A stretch of 64,000 nt of DNA from Whitmania pigra (Eukaryota; Annelida; Clitellata; Hirudinida; Haemopidae), in the NCBI GenBank assembly GCA_021613335.1, contig JAJTWR010000228.1:733501-797500 (forward strand), read 5' to 3'. Made by a program: the position numbers and the translations under genes. A model generated the notes under the pieces. It did no database searches, was not told where the DNA came from, and was given only the letters and a program-made list of their open reading frames with translations. This document shows, piece by piece, positions 1 through 12,970 of this stretch. Every line of letters begins with the position of its first letter. The first letter of the stretch is position 1.

Positions 1-1103
1 AACAGAACTGCAATATCGTCATCCTTTTCATCTTCGACGTCATTAACATCATCATCATCATCGTCGTCATCACAGAGGAAATATTACGAAAGTTTCGCGT
101 GGCTCCTCAGTTCCTGTTTCCTCGAGTGGTCCTTGGCTGTGCACTTTGAATAAATAACTGTATCACTATCATAACCACCACGAGATGAACTACCCGCAAC
201 CAAATACAACCACAATCACCATGCTCTGTGTTTCCTTGATTGGATATTATTATATTATATTATTATTAGGTCGGGAGGAATTTCTTGACAAAGTCTGTGA
301 AAAACTAATTAAAATTGAAGGCTTCATCACCGTCTAAACCTATGAAAATTGCACAAAATTACGTTGAAGAAAAATATTAAAAACCCTCTAAACGTTACTT
401 TTTTTATAAAAATTACTCAAAAACATTAATGAAGGTATAATCCTTGTTATCAGTGCTGATGTGATATTTTATGGAATCCGAATAAATGAAATGTTGAGCT
501 GGAGGAAAGGTCAAGTCTTTCGCATCAGAAGTTCAATTCCCGGTTAAGAATTCGCAGGAGATTCCAGCACTTGCTTAACTTACGAAAACTGAAGAAATGA
601 AATTTAGAATTGTTGAAATGGTTAAACACCGATAATCGATTCGAAAAACCATCTTCCTGTTTATATCAAAGGTTGAGCATCGGGGTCAAAGTGCTCCACA
701 CACCTGTACGGATATTCATACCTGCCCACGCGTCATTACTCGTACACATAATGAATTTGGCAAAAACTTAAACACCAAAAACAAATGGTGTCTGAAATTT
801 TGAATAAAATAAGAACCAGTTCTCGTCAGTGCAACTTTGGCATTCGTGCGAAATTCAATGAGGCGTATGACGCCAGCACTGCAATTTTTATTAAAAAGTA
901 AGAATAGTCGTCATTCGTAGAATTTAAATGGCATTTCACTGGAATCAAAGTAATCGTCAACATCGTACTAGGTCCATCACGACCATCATCATCATCACCA
1001 TCGTCATCTGAAATCCTTCTTTAACAGATCGAACTCAATTATTTTAATGTCTAGAATGAGTGTATTAAGAGAATATTTTTGATATTCTTACTTTAAGTCT
1101 CAC
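1..1103. other. Upstream flank of the ETS gene, no gene seen
   Basis: AT-rich sequence with short ATC/GTC runs near 45-75 and 978-1005. I see no coding exon or RNA gene. It is probably 5' flanking DNA of the ETS gene that starts at 1404. Confidence 0.5.
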
Positions 1104-1207
1104 TGACGTCGCTTGTGTTTGTATCGTTACCGACGCAGTTCCTACGAATCCACGGCTTATTAACAATTAGGTGTGTCCTTTCAGCAACAAACATGCACGT
1201 ATATAAG
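1104..1207 (+). promoter_or_regulatory. Putative core promoter of the ETS gene (CRE-like site plus TATA box)
   Basis: A TATATAAG box lies at 1200-1207, about 200 bases before the ETS start codon. A CRE-like TGACGTCG sits at 1104-1111. The spacing would place transcription start near 1230. This is inferred from motifs only. Confidence 0.4.
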
Positions 1208-1403
1208 CTCTTACTTCGGAGCGACTCATGTTTGTGAGCACAAATTAGCTTTCCTCTTTAAATGAGCTTTAGAATTATTAAGTCTTAACTTTTGCCTAAA
1301 GAAAAACATTTTTAATCGATTCTACTTCGAATATCAATCGGAAGAATTTTGCGGACATCGTTTAACAGAGTTTTTGTATTATTTTGATCGAGACATTTAA
1401 AAA

Positions 1404-3068
1404 ATGGTTATTTTGCCGTCTATTGACGTGGCACTCTTCTCATCAATAATGGCTGACAACTGCAACAAGTATTTATATCCCTCGTTCGACGGAGCTGACG
1501 GGAACTGGTTGTTTGGCTATCAACTTGGGCAACAACTCGCCTTATCTCTGGCCAGTCAGAAGCTGTTCGATTCTCCTTTAGATCTCTCCTTAAAAAGCCG
1601 CCCGGAACCGAAAGATATTGCCGAAGTAGAGAGGACGGAAAGGGTCGCCAAAAGGAGGAGGACTCTGGATGAACTCGACGAACAAGAGCTGGGCTCTTTC
1701 AAGAAGCGGATGATATCGAGATACGAACTAAGTGAGTGGCGTTTGTATCCTGTTTATTATTAATTGCCATGAAAGTGGTGGATAATTGAGGGCTTGGAAA
1801 ATTGCACTTAATTGAAGGCTGTCCGTTTTTTCTTCCTGTTAGGCAGAGAGTCGCGTGACTCGGTGCTTTACGATGACTTTACCGCTGGAATTCGAATCCC
1901 GCCGATGGAATTGCTCGACGGGACTTACTACCCATTTCAGTCAGTTCCACGGACGGCCGGCGATGTTCTCGGCCCATCCGGAAACATCCCCATACCGGTT
2001 CTACAGGCCACCGACCAAATCTTTAGTGCCGACGAAAGCAGTCTGGAATTTTACTTAGATTCGAGCAACAACAAAGTGTACAACAAGGTAACGGCAAGCA
2101 ACAGAATTGGCACCGATGACATCAGACGCGAGGAGGACCTGAAAAGAAGCGAACTATTGAGCCAACAACTGTCTGCCCTCCATCAGCATCAACAACAACT
2201 CCAGCAACAGCAACTCAAACAGCAACAACATGAGCAATTACAAAGTATTGGTGCATCTGAGAACAAAAATGACGATCTGGAATCGGATGACAAATCAAAT
2301 CTCCCATCGCAAGATTTGTCCGTCATTGATGATCACCAGTCAATTTGTTCGGACGACAACCATGTTTTTGGTTGGTATGCTTACAACTGAATACGAAATA
2401 TTTTTAATTTACCTTACTTGAAATTATGCATCGTTGCTTTAACACTGTCGCTATTCATAACAGTGAGCCATTTAATTCCAGTAATTCTGTGGAACCTAAG
2501 AAAATCACATCTGCAATTTAGACAATAATATGCATTATGTATTAATTATGTACATAGAAAACATAAAACTTAGGTTTTAGATCGATAATTAGCTCTCGAA
2601 TTAATTCACTAGGTTGCAAAACCATTGCCAGCACCAATTATTTAAATATTCGCACGATAATTTTTTTCCTAACAATAATTTCTATTGTTATTGACAGGTC
2701 AACCCACAAGACGTAGGCGGGGCACCTCCAACTATCTGTGGGAATTCTTACTGGAACTACTCAACAATCCGCTTTATTCTCCAAGTCTCATTTCTTGGGT
2801 AGACCAAAGTCAGGGCATCTTCAGACTAAACAACACGAAAACAGTGGCAGCACTGTGGGGTCGTTGCAAGGGCAAGCCGTCTATGAACTACGAGACTATG
2901 GGGCGTGCCTTGAGGTATTACTACACGAGAGGCATTCTCAATAGGGTACCTGGTCAGAGATTGGTCTACCAATTCGTTCACATGGCAACCGCAGAATCGC
3001 AGATCACCTTATCTTCGCCCACCGTCTCCTCGTCGTCTCCTTCCTATTCTCCGTGTTCGTCTCCTTGA
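1404..3068 (+). CDS. Elf: ELF/E74-type ETS-domain transcription factor
   Basis: Nuclear DNA-binding regulator recognising GGAA sites. Three exons fit splice signals and phase: 1404-1731, 1843-2370 and 2698-3068, giving about 408 residues. The ETS domain is residues 299-378, from LWEFLLELL to QRLVYQF; helix 3 reads MNYETMGRALRYYY, whose two GRALR arginines (355, 358) contact the GGA core in this family. That MNYETMGRALRYYY string and the GQRLVYQF ending match the ELF1/2/4 and E74 group better than other ETS groups. Residues 58-62 are PLDLS, a CtBP docking motif, followed by a basic KRRR patch. A glutamine-rich stretch lies in exon 2 (about 2185-2240) and the C-terminus is serine-rich. The first ATG has an A at -3 and G at +4. 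A second in-frame ATG lies at 1449. Family assignment is firm; the exact orthologue is inferred. Confidence 0.87.
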
Positions 3069-3543
3069 AAGAATTTTATTAACTCTTCTTATTTTATTAA
3101 CATTTTCTCAGACTTGTGCATTCCTCTTGAACCTTTAGAAAGTGCCTTATTGTATCTAATTTCTTCTTAAATTAAAATTTTATCTTATGATAAAATAATT
3201 GTTAATTCTATTGCATTTATTATCACCAATATTGTAGCCCTTTTGAGCCAATATTAATGATGACGCAGTGATTTAAAATGTTCATATTTTCGCAATTCAG
3301 TTTTTATAAATCGTAATAATTATATCGACGTGACTCGATGCTAAAATTTAATATTGCTATTGACGTCATAACAGCAAACAAAAAATGAAGTTGTTGTCAG
3401 TATGAATCTCAAGGGATTTTGTGTTTTTCATATTTTTACCTTGATCTCATGTGGTGAAACTGTGATGTCGACGATGATGGTTATGGCGATATGTTTGTCT
3501 TTGACGATGACGCGTATGTCGTCTAAGATATGCAGATTGAATT

Positions 3544-3549
3544 AATAAA
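3544..3549 (+). terminator. Candidate poly(A) signal of the ETS gene
   Basis: AATAAA, about 475 bases after the ETS stop codon. It is one of the few exact AATAAA hexamers in this 3' flank. Use is inferred. Confidence 0.3.
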
Positions 3550-4339
3550 CACTTCCTCGTGTTATTTGTGCTTTTTATTTACGAGAACCTGAGTTCTGGC
3601 GATCATTGGGCCGTGACGGTCGACTCTGACGCTATCGCCAACGGGTACCGAACGTCGGGTCCAAATTGTCAACAAACATGCATGATTTCATCTTAGTTTT
3701 AAAAGATTTTCTAACAAACAAGTCCTTCAACAAGTTCCTCATTCTTAATAGATTTTGTACACTCCTCTAAAACATTCATCTGCTGAGAACATCAATATCT
3801 GATCACTATCACACCTACAATTTATAATCAATATATTATCAGAAGTTTAGTAAGAATTGCCATTTAGATTGATTTGTGATTGCATAAGATCAGTCCAGCA
3901 TCGATCCACGTGTTTCAGGATCTCCAAAATGAGAAAAAACCTGAACTGAATTTCAATCATATGATCAGAAAATAGATATTTTATATCAATCAATCATTCA
4001 GACAACCCTCAACTTTCTTAGTATTCAATATGTTGCCGATTAATCATTAAGCTTAATCATGATTATTATTTTTATTGTTGTTGTTGTTGTTGTTATTATT
4101 ATCAATGTTATTATTAATATTATTCATTACGACTCATTACGACAACCACGCATTGGAATGATCTCCCAATTCTTGCACTTCCCAGAGATGATTAAGAATG
4201 AAAAACATACAATTCTTTGAACTATGACGTCATTGACTGAATATTCTCAGCTAACAAAAGTCGTACCAGCCGAAAACTTTCCGCAATTCTCAAATAGAGC
4301 CTGTTATCATTATGATTATGATTATGCTTACTACTGTTA

Positions 4340-4516
<177 letters not shown>

Positions 4517-5525
4517 ACTAAAGTAAAATATAAAAAACAACGCTCGCGTGGGCTCAGACTCTGGGCAGACCTAAAAATATTCAAGCGTTGTCTGGTTAAC
4601 TGTCTACATGTTATTGATTAATTGATGGCCATCATAATTATTGATAAATATTATCAATTTTAAATCCACAACTGTGGCCTATTACGTAATGTTATGTATA
4701 ACATGAATATATAAATAATTTCCGTGTATTTATTTATAATTATATTTTACGCATCGCTGATATTAATATTATTGTTATTGTTGTTGTTGTTATTAATATT
4801 ATCATTATTGTTGTTAATGCATTATTATAATTATTGCGACATTAGGTTACGAATAATAAATGAAATTAGCAACGTTATTAGGATGTTGTTTTAGTTAATT
4901 TTTAAGTTTAAAATATTAAATTAAATAAATTATTGACAACTGGCAAATTAATAATAATAATATTATTATTTTTGTTATTGTCATTATTATCCTCAACAAA
5001 GAAAGTAATTGTTAAGGCTATCTTATTTGAAATGTCAAAGAATTTAGTGGGAATTACTCATTATTGTTTATTATAAATACGAGGCCATTCCTTTGAATGA
5101 CGGCCTGAGTCTTGTGACAAGCAACAGAAATTCCGATGAAAATTGCACGCCTTCAATTCCTACTAATAACACGTTTAATAATTAATGTAACTTAATAATC
5201 ATTTCGATTGACATTCAGTTTAATAAATTAAATGCATTCACTGATTGAGAACTGCAATTAATTCTAAATGAATGAATTATTATTTATTATATATATATTA
5301 TAATTATATTATATGTATTATTAATTTATTTTTGTTTTCAACGTCATCAGGTTTATTTGCGATTGGCTTGGCGATGACTGGCATTTGTTTACTTAATGTT
5401 TACATTTTTTTCTGTTCGAAAGATGACAGCTTTATGATGTACATGTACATACAACATACAACATAGTAATTAATTATTTATTCATTTATTCATTTGATTA
5501 AAGTCCATTGCATAGTTTACATATA

Positions 5526-5605
5526 TTTATATATATATATATATATAATATGTTAAATAAGATATAGAGATATATATAGATATAGATATATAGATATATA
5601 GTCCA
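5526..5605. repeat. TA/ATAG-rich low-complexity tract
   Basis: Alternating TA followed by imperfect GATATA units. No other function is visible. Confidence 0.8.
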
Positions 5606-5803
5606 ACGAGAGATGAGCAACCATAAATTGCTTAAATGTCCATAAATTGGCACAAAACCGGGTTGAAGAACTTGTTGCAACAGCGTTATAACTACGTAAC
5701 CAGATATTTGATAAATACGACGATGTTTGCAATAATAAATAAATTAATAATATTAATAATAAATACAAATAAATTATTATTCATTACCAATTAATTAATT
5801 GAT

Positions 5804-5895
5804 GATAATAATAATAATAATAATAATAATAATATTAATGGGTAACAAATTAATAATGGTAATAATAATGGATAACAAATTAATAATGGTAATAA
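5804..5895. repeat. AAT microsatellite followed by a short tandem duplication
   Basis: About nine ATA units, then two copies of a roughly 36-base unit containing GGTAACAAATTAATAAT or its close variant. Confidence 0.8.
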
Positions 5896-6496
5896 TTGCT
5901 ATGGCAACTGGCACTACCATCATGACCACCTTGATCATCCTCTTTGTGTGTGACATCATTTTGACGTGCGCACACTCTGCTTCCTAAGGGAGGCACTTCG
6001 GAAGCAAAGTTTGCTAAATCCTGCGTGAATTGGACTTCCATGCGTCTGTGTCCTTGTGTGTGCTTGACGATGGTGATGATGGTAATGATGACGATGACGA
6101 TGGTGATGATGTCCAAACATGGCTGAATTTAATAATCATAGATATCAAATGATGGCCATTAAATATACGATATTTGTGTTCAATTGGAGTTTACAACAAA
6201 AATAATAAATAATTTAAAACATTAAAAAAGAGCCTTATGATGTTATTAGGCGTACCTGTACTGACAATACTGATTAGCGATCAGCTGATTAATGTAACGC
6301 GATCTACCTGAGAGCACCTTGGGAAGAGCAGGTAAACAAAATTTGATTAAAACATCGACAAAGAATAAAATAACCCATCGAGACGCCGATTCATCCAATT
6401 AAGCGTCGTTGCCATGACAACTGCGCCCCTGTGTGATTGAATTACACAGCGCTCTACTTTCAGAGCAAAAAGAATATTTGCTTTTTCACATCCTCC

Positions 6497-6536
6497 TGTG
6501 TACGTGAGATTACATCGTGTGTACGTGAGATTACAT
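6497..6536. repeat. Two-copy 19-base direct repeat
   Basis: TGTGTACGTGAGATTACAT occurs at 6497-6515 and again at 6518-6536. Confidence 0.9.
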
Positions 6537-7335
6537 TAACGGTAGCGTTAGTGCTGATAATGATCATAAACATGAGTTGTGGTGGTGGTAATAATGTTAG
6601 CAGTTGATTGTACAACTGGAGAGCGTCAATGGGGAATTACATTCCCATTTATTTGACAAGAAAAATTGTTTTGGCTCCACCTCTTCTTCCTCCTGTCATT
6701 ACTTAGCATCCGCCCCTTTGTTGCTTTCCATTCGTAAATTCCTACAACTTGTTACGTTTATTCAAGGGATTGGTCAGCTTAATCGAAGTCGTTGCGTGTG
6801 AAGGACGCAGGAATCCAATGATGAAAACATGGATTACATTTTATTTTTAGATCAACTGAGATATTGCATGGGCGAATATTTTTTAAAGTTTTTAAAATAA
6901 ATTTTGCAATCTCGACGACAATGCTTGAGTGAAATATCTTTGTGTTCACAGTCGTCACACACCTGCATTTCATAAAGCTGTCTTTATGTCTAAAAGGGGA
7001 GTACTAGCAGTAACAATAGAAGAAATAACGGAAATAATGGGGTAATAACATAAATAACAGGAATAACATGAATAACAAGAATAATGAGTTGCAATAATTA
7101 ATTATGTACAAAAAACATGCTTTATTCTTGAATCATTTGCTTGTCAAGGTGTTACATTAGTCGTTTCTGTTATGGTGTTTGTGATTGTTACGTTGTGATG
7201 AAAATATTAATCGTAGTGCTAGATAGGGGTACGAGCTTTATAGTTTTAACCATATTCTACATTCAAGGTATTATTCACCTTTGCAAAGTCACTTATTTAT
7301 AAAAAGCTCTAACGACTATTGAGGCTCTTGATAGG

Positions 7336-7388
7336 TTGTTGTTGTTGTTGTTGTCGTTGTTGTTGATGTCGTTGTTGATGTTGTTGTT
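7336..7388. repeat. TTG microsatellite
   Basis: GTT/TTG units with two GTC interruptions. Confidence 0.9.
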
Positions 7389-8490
7389 TATGGATTGTTA
7401 ATAATTAAGTGGTGTTATCGGTCATCTTAACATTTGTAATTTAAAAAATTAAATTTAAAAAATTGGTCGTTTTATTATTATTACAGTTGCATTAACAGCG
7501 AACTACCGACAACTACAAAAGCACTACCGTAATACTTTCCTAATTAATAACTTTACAGGTACTCGTAACGAAATGTGTTCAAATAATATAGGATGATATT
7601 ATCATGATAATGATGATGATGATGATGATGACCCAAGCGAGACTTTTGTGGATTTGGGCCTAAGAGTTAAGAAGTGCTTGTGCAATAGCTAAACAAACAG
7701 ATGCTCCAGTGAAACTGATTGATAAATTATCCTCCAACCTAATACAGAAGTCATTGAATCATCTTAACATGGCATTGGTTTTCATTGTAACCATGGTGAT
7801 GTTGATAGCGTCAAAGCATTTTTAGTAACCTCCCCATTGCTCGAACGCCTCTTATTTAATGACGAGTTCTGGCCCTCGTCCTGTGGCATTCAGTCGATTT
7901 ACGTAATAACAAAATTTGTGCTCACAAAAAGCGGGCGCATAATCCAATTGCTGACTTCAGCCATCTTTAATGACGCCGCATTTAGTATCTTCGGTCAACC
8001 GCGTTATCTCCCCGACCGGAAGTCGGCTTAATCCCGCGAGACTTCAATATGAGCACGTGTCCTGCTATTTTTTTCCTTCCTCTTCTCGAAGGCCAAGTTC
8101 TTGTGCGTGGATGTTCGACCGACGTACCCTGCCTGTATAGGCCCACCATTGGACCGACAGACGACCAATAAAATTTCATGCCTCCTTAACAAGCCAATGA
8201 AATGATGGAATGAGAGTGCATCCATCCAACCATCCATCGATGTAACTGCTTTTACGTGATTGGCCAAAGAAAAGGGTGAAGAAAAATTATCGAAAAAGTG
8301 ATGACTGGAAATTTTCATTCCTTCTCAGTTCTTTTCATCCTTCCACTTTTCAGACCACTCACAGATCCACTTGAGATCACGTGACGCAAGCGTGGGGAGT
8401 TCGAGATTTCATCATTCTGAGCTCACTGGAGCTCGAGAAGGATTCAACGAAATACCGAATTAGGACTCACATTAGAATTATCATTAGGTC

Positions 8491-8633
8491 GTGATGGTAA
8501 TAATAATTAAATGGCGGTAATAATAATTAAATGGCGGTAATAATAATTAAATGGCGGTAATAATAATTAAATGGCGGTAATAATAATGACATGGTGGTAA
8601 TAATAATTACATGGTGGTAATGATAATTATTGG
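8491..8633. repeat. 20-base minisatellite, about seven units
   Basis: Unit ATGGCGGTAATAATAATTAA repeats in tandem. The first units are near-identical; the last ones drift to ATGGTGG and TGATAATTAT. Confidence 0.95.
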
Positions 8634-8885
8634 ACCTCCCAACTCTAAAAAAAAAGCTGACGCGGACGACCTTGTTTATCGAAGTCATCACATTGATGAC
8701 GTCACAACTGATGTTGCATCTCTCCCATCTCCACATCCTCGCAACGTGATCCAGAAGCGCAAAATTCGACCCTCGACACCTGCACTTTCACTGAATTTTC
8801 TCACGAAAAGAAAAAAACCTGGAGACCGAGAAATACTTGTACAGGAAGATCCTAGCGCTCTCGCAACACAAAGACTTTATGGATC

Positions 8886-8922
8886 ATCATAATCATAATC
8901 ATCATCATCATCATCATCATTG
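8886..8922. repeat. ATC microsatellite
   Basis: Run of ATC units with two ATA interruptions at its start. Confidence 0.9.
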
Positions 8923-10290
8923 GCACCACTATCTCCATCATTTCTCCATCTCCGCCAATGATTTTGATAATGATTGTCACTATGAATTCTGTCTAAAAGC
9001 GTGTTTATTGCATTCATAACTTTGACATTAATGTTTCTTAAGCGATTTAAAACAAACCGCTCCGTAACCAATCACGTCAAACGAACAATTTTGCCCTCTC
9101 CACTCAATGACTCACGTCCTTCCAACCCACCCATCTTTTCATCCACGGCAGAGCAAATGTTTATATCATCGGGGCATGCGCTCAGAGATGACAGGAAGAC
9201 AAAGAGAACACGTGATCGACCGGAAATTAAACTCTGCGCATGCACGCGAGCTTTTAACGATGTCGATTCATCGCTCTATGTTTTCATTTCTATGTTTACT
9301 TATCTTTGCACTAACCATCGTCGACACATCTATTTTCGCCCGTTCTTTATTTCACGCTTTGATTTTAATTCTTAATTTTAAAATTGCTAAAGTTTAATAA
9401 GTGTATCGATCTAATTATTTTAGATAGTTGCGCAATTAGAAATTATCTAATTTTACGAGAAATGTTTATCCTAATCGAGACATTGTCGTTGGTAAATATT
9501 AAGTGCCTTCGGACAAGATTTCGTCTGAAACAGAAATCGATTGTTTCTGAGCATAAAAGAAATTTAATTTGCGACCTTTCGCGGTTAACAAAGAAATCGT
9601 GGCAGCACGTGACACGCATCGATCCAAATATCGCTCACCCCCATAGTGTTAGGCTTTATGTCTATTCCTTTCGTGCACAATGATGTCTATGCTCTTCCTC
9701 ACTCGATATCTTTGCCTAGGCATTGAATTTAATCGTGTCCCCTTTTAATACCGCCACAGGCTTCTTATTATCGTGCACGTAGAGTCGCTCATTACTCGTC
9801 CTATTATCGCTCGCACGCAAAAAATGCGCTCGAGTAATTTGGAGGATATTTGCGACACTATGCGAATCCTTTCTAAGTCATTATGTCATCCTTGTTTATT
9901 AACTTCCGGTTAGACGGCTGAAAATATTTTCAATGTTTTTAGTTAATTAGAATCCGGATCGATGGGGGGCACTTTAAAGTTTTAAAAATGCTTTTTCTCA
10001 TCGAAACAGATTTATGACTTTTCCGTGATCACTTCTCATCTTTAGACTGCTTGTCGAAGCAGTTCTCTTGATTTATTGGCTTAGGTTCGTTAACGTTCAT
10101 TAATGTTTAGTCCTTCATATTTTATTCAATTATCAATTCGAGAAGTGACCCGCACCCCAAGTCAGTCAGTCACCCACGTGCCTTTCACACCAGATGCACG
10201 CACAACGAAACGAACGCGCGGAGGCCCGCAAAATTACTCAGCTCTGAAGGCTTTTGTTAAACTTCTTCATCGTAGCGTATTACTCCAACC

Positions 10291-10385
10291 GTCTGGCCGC
10301 CATTTTGATTAGTCTCGCTCTTCCGTTTTGCGGGGAGCGCGCGCGCACTCTTCGTCTCGGCCGTTGCCATGAGAACGCGTCTGTT
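10291..10385 (+). promoter_or_regulatory. GC-rich promoter-like island with a YY1-type site
   Basis: CCGCCATTTTG at 10297-10307 matches the YY1 consensus. It is followed by a GC-rich stretch with CGCGCGCG near 10340, unusual in this AT-rich window. No first exon can be assigned. It lies 2.6 kb before SoxC. Confidence 0.35.
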
Positions 10386-10805
10386 GAAATCGGATTTGTC
10401 GAGTTCTGTTTCTGCTTTTGATGTCAATAAGGATAAGGGTGATTATTTTTGAGGGTGGCAGGCTTAGCGGTGATGGTATTAATGGCCTTCGCGATGATGG
10501 CAACAACGGTGGTAGATGAATTGCCGTAGTTGAGAAAGAATAATAACATTGTTTAATTTATTAAAGCGTATTAATTAAAATCCAATGACATGCAACCGTC
10601 ATAATAGTATTAGTAATTAAAAAAAAGTGATGGCCAGTTAAACACAAATAATTTAGGAGTTTATCTTAAGTGATTGCCCTATTCGCAATTGGAATATGCA
10701 TAAATAATATAGTTATTGCTATTTTTAAATAAATCAGTGAAAGATTATTTTTATTGGACTGCAGATAGACTAATTGTTGTTAAATCATTTCCGGCTGTTG
10801 CTCCC
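10386..10805. other. Non-coding spacer between the two promoter-like clusters
   Basis: AT-rich sequence with no exon, RNA gene or repeat of note. Confidence 0.4.
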
Positions 10806-10944
10806 ATTGGTTGATACATAAGTCACGTGATTGGAGGGACTAGCCAATCGACACGTTTTTCTGAAAAAGTGCTATCCTTTTTCGAATAAGTACATGATGG
10901 TGTATATATATATATGTATATATCTGTATATATGTATATAAAGG
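10806..10944 (+). promoter_or_regulatory. CCAAT/E-box/TATA promoter cluster, probably for SoxC
   Basis: Seen in order: ATTGG at 10806-10810, CACGTG at 10824-10829 abutting ATTGG at 10830-10834, CCAAT at 10844-10848, and TATATAAAGG at 10935-10944 at the end of a TA-rich tract. Transcription would start near 10965. A donor-like GTAA at 11096 and an acceptor (TTTTTAACAG) ending at 12852 could join a 5' non-coding exon to the SoxC start exon. The link to SoxC is inference. Confidence 0.45.
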
Positions 10945-11146
10945 GTGTGACTCTTTAGATTCAATTCATCTCACCATTCTGCTCCGTTGCGGGAGATCTT
11001 TTTCATCCAATTCATCTCCTTACGTAACGGAAGCTAATTTACTCCTCTTTATGTTACAAAAAGCACTTGTTTTTTATTGCATTCTTTGATTTCTAAGTAA
11101 ATAATTTGTCCTTGTTTATTAAAATTGAAGATTTCAAAATCTACGT

Positions 11147-11243
11147 CTTGATGATGATGGTGATGATGATGATGATGACGATGATGATGATGACGATGAT
11201 GATGATGACGACGACGATGATGATGACGATGACGATGACGATG

Positions 11244-11275
<32 letters not shown>

Positions 11276-11285
11276 GACGATGACT
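11147..11285. repeat. ATG/ACG microsatellite
   Basis: About 45 GAT/GAC/GGT units without interruption. It lies in the putative 5' intron of SoxC. Confidence 0.95.
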
Positions 11286-12852
11286 AAGTCATTCGTTTGA
11301 ACGTGCATCATCGACTCATGCATAATTAACGAATAGATGGGATGTTTGAACACGTGCACTGATCGTCATCGGTCGCGAAGGAATCATCATCATCATCATC
11401 ATCATCATTGCCAGCAAATGCTCTTCCGGCTGACAATTTTGGAAATGTTCAGCCCCGCTGAACACGAGTTAATCCATGCATGTCCTTGTATTCACAGCCG
11501 CCACTAATTATAAAATGTTCGATCAATGAAAATGGATTTCTAGGGTACTCGTTCTTTTTTATGAGGAGAAGAAAAGTTTTTATTTTTTTAAACGATTCTC
11601 TTGATGCTTGAACGATAATGGAACCTGGATGAGCCCAGGCTATTGAAACAAAGACGAGACCAGGCATTTGGCAACTGGTAGCGATAGTAATGATGTCGTT
11701 GGAACGATTGCGATTGGTCCACGAGAACATCGCAAACATACAAACCCAAACACTGAAAATGTGAACTTTCAATCAACTTGACGCATGTCTCGTGACACTT
11801 GTCTTTAAACCACAATTTGTTAAATATTTAAATTTTATATTACTGAATCTAATAATTCCTATCATAATTAATAATAAACCTAATTTCGTCTGACACTTCA
11901 ATAGGACTACAAGATGGCGCGGTTGATGACAATGATATTTCGCGGTAAATTTTTTTGGCCCGATCAATTTAAAATTTCATTCGCTTCTGTTTTCCGAAAG
12001 CTTGTTGTGGCTTACTGAATTTATTTAAAATAAATAAATAAACAACTTCAAGAGTGGTACTACTTATGATGGTGATGGTATTAATGATAATATTGGTGAC
12101 AAGTCGTGGAAGGACTCGTCTGGCATGCCCTGTGATCGATTGGACACGAGGGAACAAAATCTTCAAGTGAATTGAGATTATGCGCAGACTCCAAATTTCA
12201 CTAAAACACCTTTTTTTATTCTTATGCGAACTCAGTTGCTTTATTACACAACACATTACACAGCGTAAATTCAAATCATCCTAGTTATGCAACGGACTTT
12301 TAATGAAGTAAATAAACATAATATTGAAATAAATGAAATATTGAAATAAATGAACACAATATTGCAAGCGATTACGGTGATGAAAATTGTCTTGATAATG
12401 ATCGCGACTGAAGAGGGAGGAAACTCGTATTTGTAGACAAAGAAAAGTTCGGACTCTGGAAGCTCAAAAAGATTTTCCACTCAACGTCAGACTTCGTGTG
12501 ACGTTGTGATGTTGCGAGTGAGTGGCAAGGTTGGGGAGATGGTGAGTTAGGAGAGAGACGGTGAGAAAACAATGTGGGCTAATAAGATGATGCATGCGTA
12601 CAGGGGAAGACACCCGGCGTTTGTGAGGGCGTGCGGATGCGCCACTGTGACTCTCTGAAACTTATAAAATCCTGTCAGGAGATGTTTTGCTTTCAGTCGT
12701 CTGGACTTTTTTGTGGGATTTGTGTACCGTGTTTGATTTCCTCGTTCGTCAATTATTTGACGTTTAATGAACGTTACATCATTTTCGGATTAACTGCAAT
12801 AGTTTGTAATAAATTAAATTTGAAAGTTTTATTCAGAAAATATTTTTAACAG
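11286..12852. other. Non-coding region before SoxC, probably a 5' intron
   Basis: It contains a short ATC run near 11386-11407 and no exon I can support. It ends in a polypyrimidine tract and acceptor-like AG at 12851-12852. Confidence 0.4.
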
Positions 12853-12864
12853 GTTGGAGACTTC

Positions 12865-12955
12865 ATGACTGTCACTTTTATTAATCATTAATGCCAATCG
12901 TCAAAATACAACTTGAAACTCGTTCCAAATATAGGATTACATGGACAAGTTCTGA
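12865..12955 (+). promoter_or_regulatory. Two short upstream ORFs in the SoxC leader
   Basis: ATG at 12865 opens eight codons ending in TAA at 12889-12891. ATG at 12941 opens four codons (MDKF) ending in TGA at 12953-12955, only 15 bases before the SoxC ATG. Such upstream ORFs commonly reduce or condition translation. They matter only if this segment is in the mature mRNA. Confidence 0.4.
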
Positions 12956-12970
12956 ATTGACTTTCCTACC

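Noticed and set aside
490..550. tRNA-like B box (AGTTCAATTCCC), possible SINE head
   Set aside because: No convincing A box or cloverleaf; a similar GTTCAATTC at 40430 is equally isolated.
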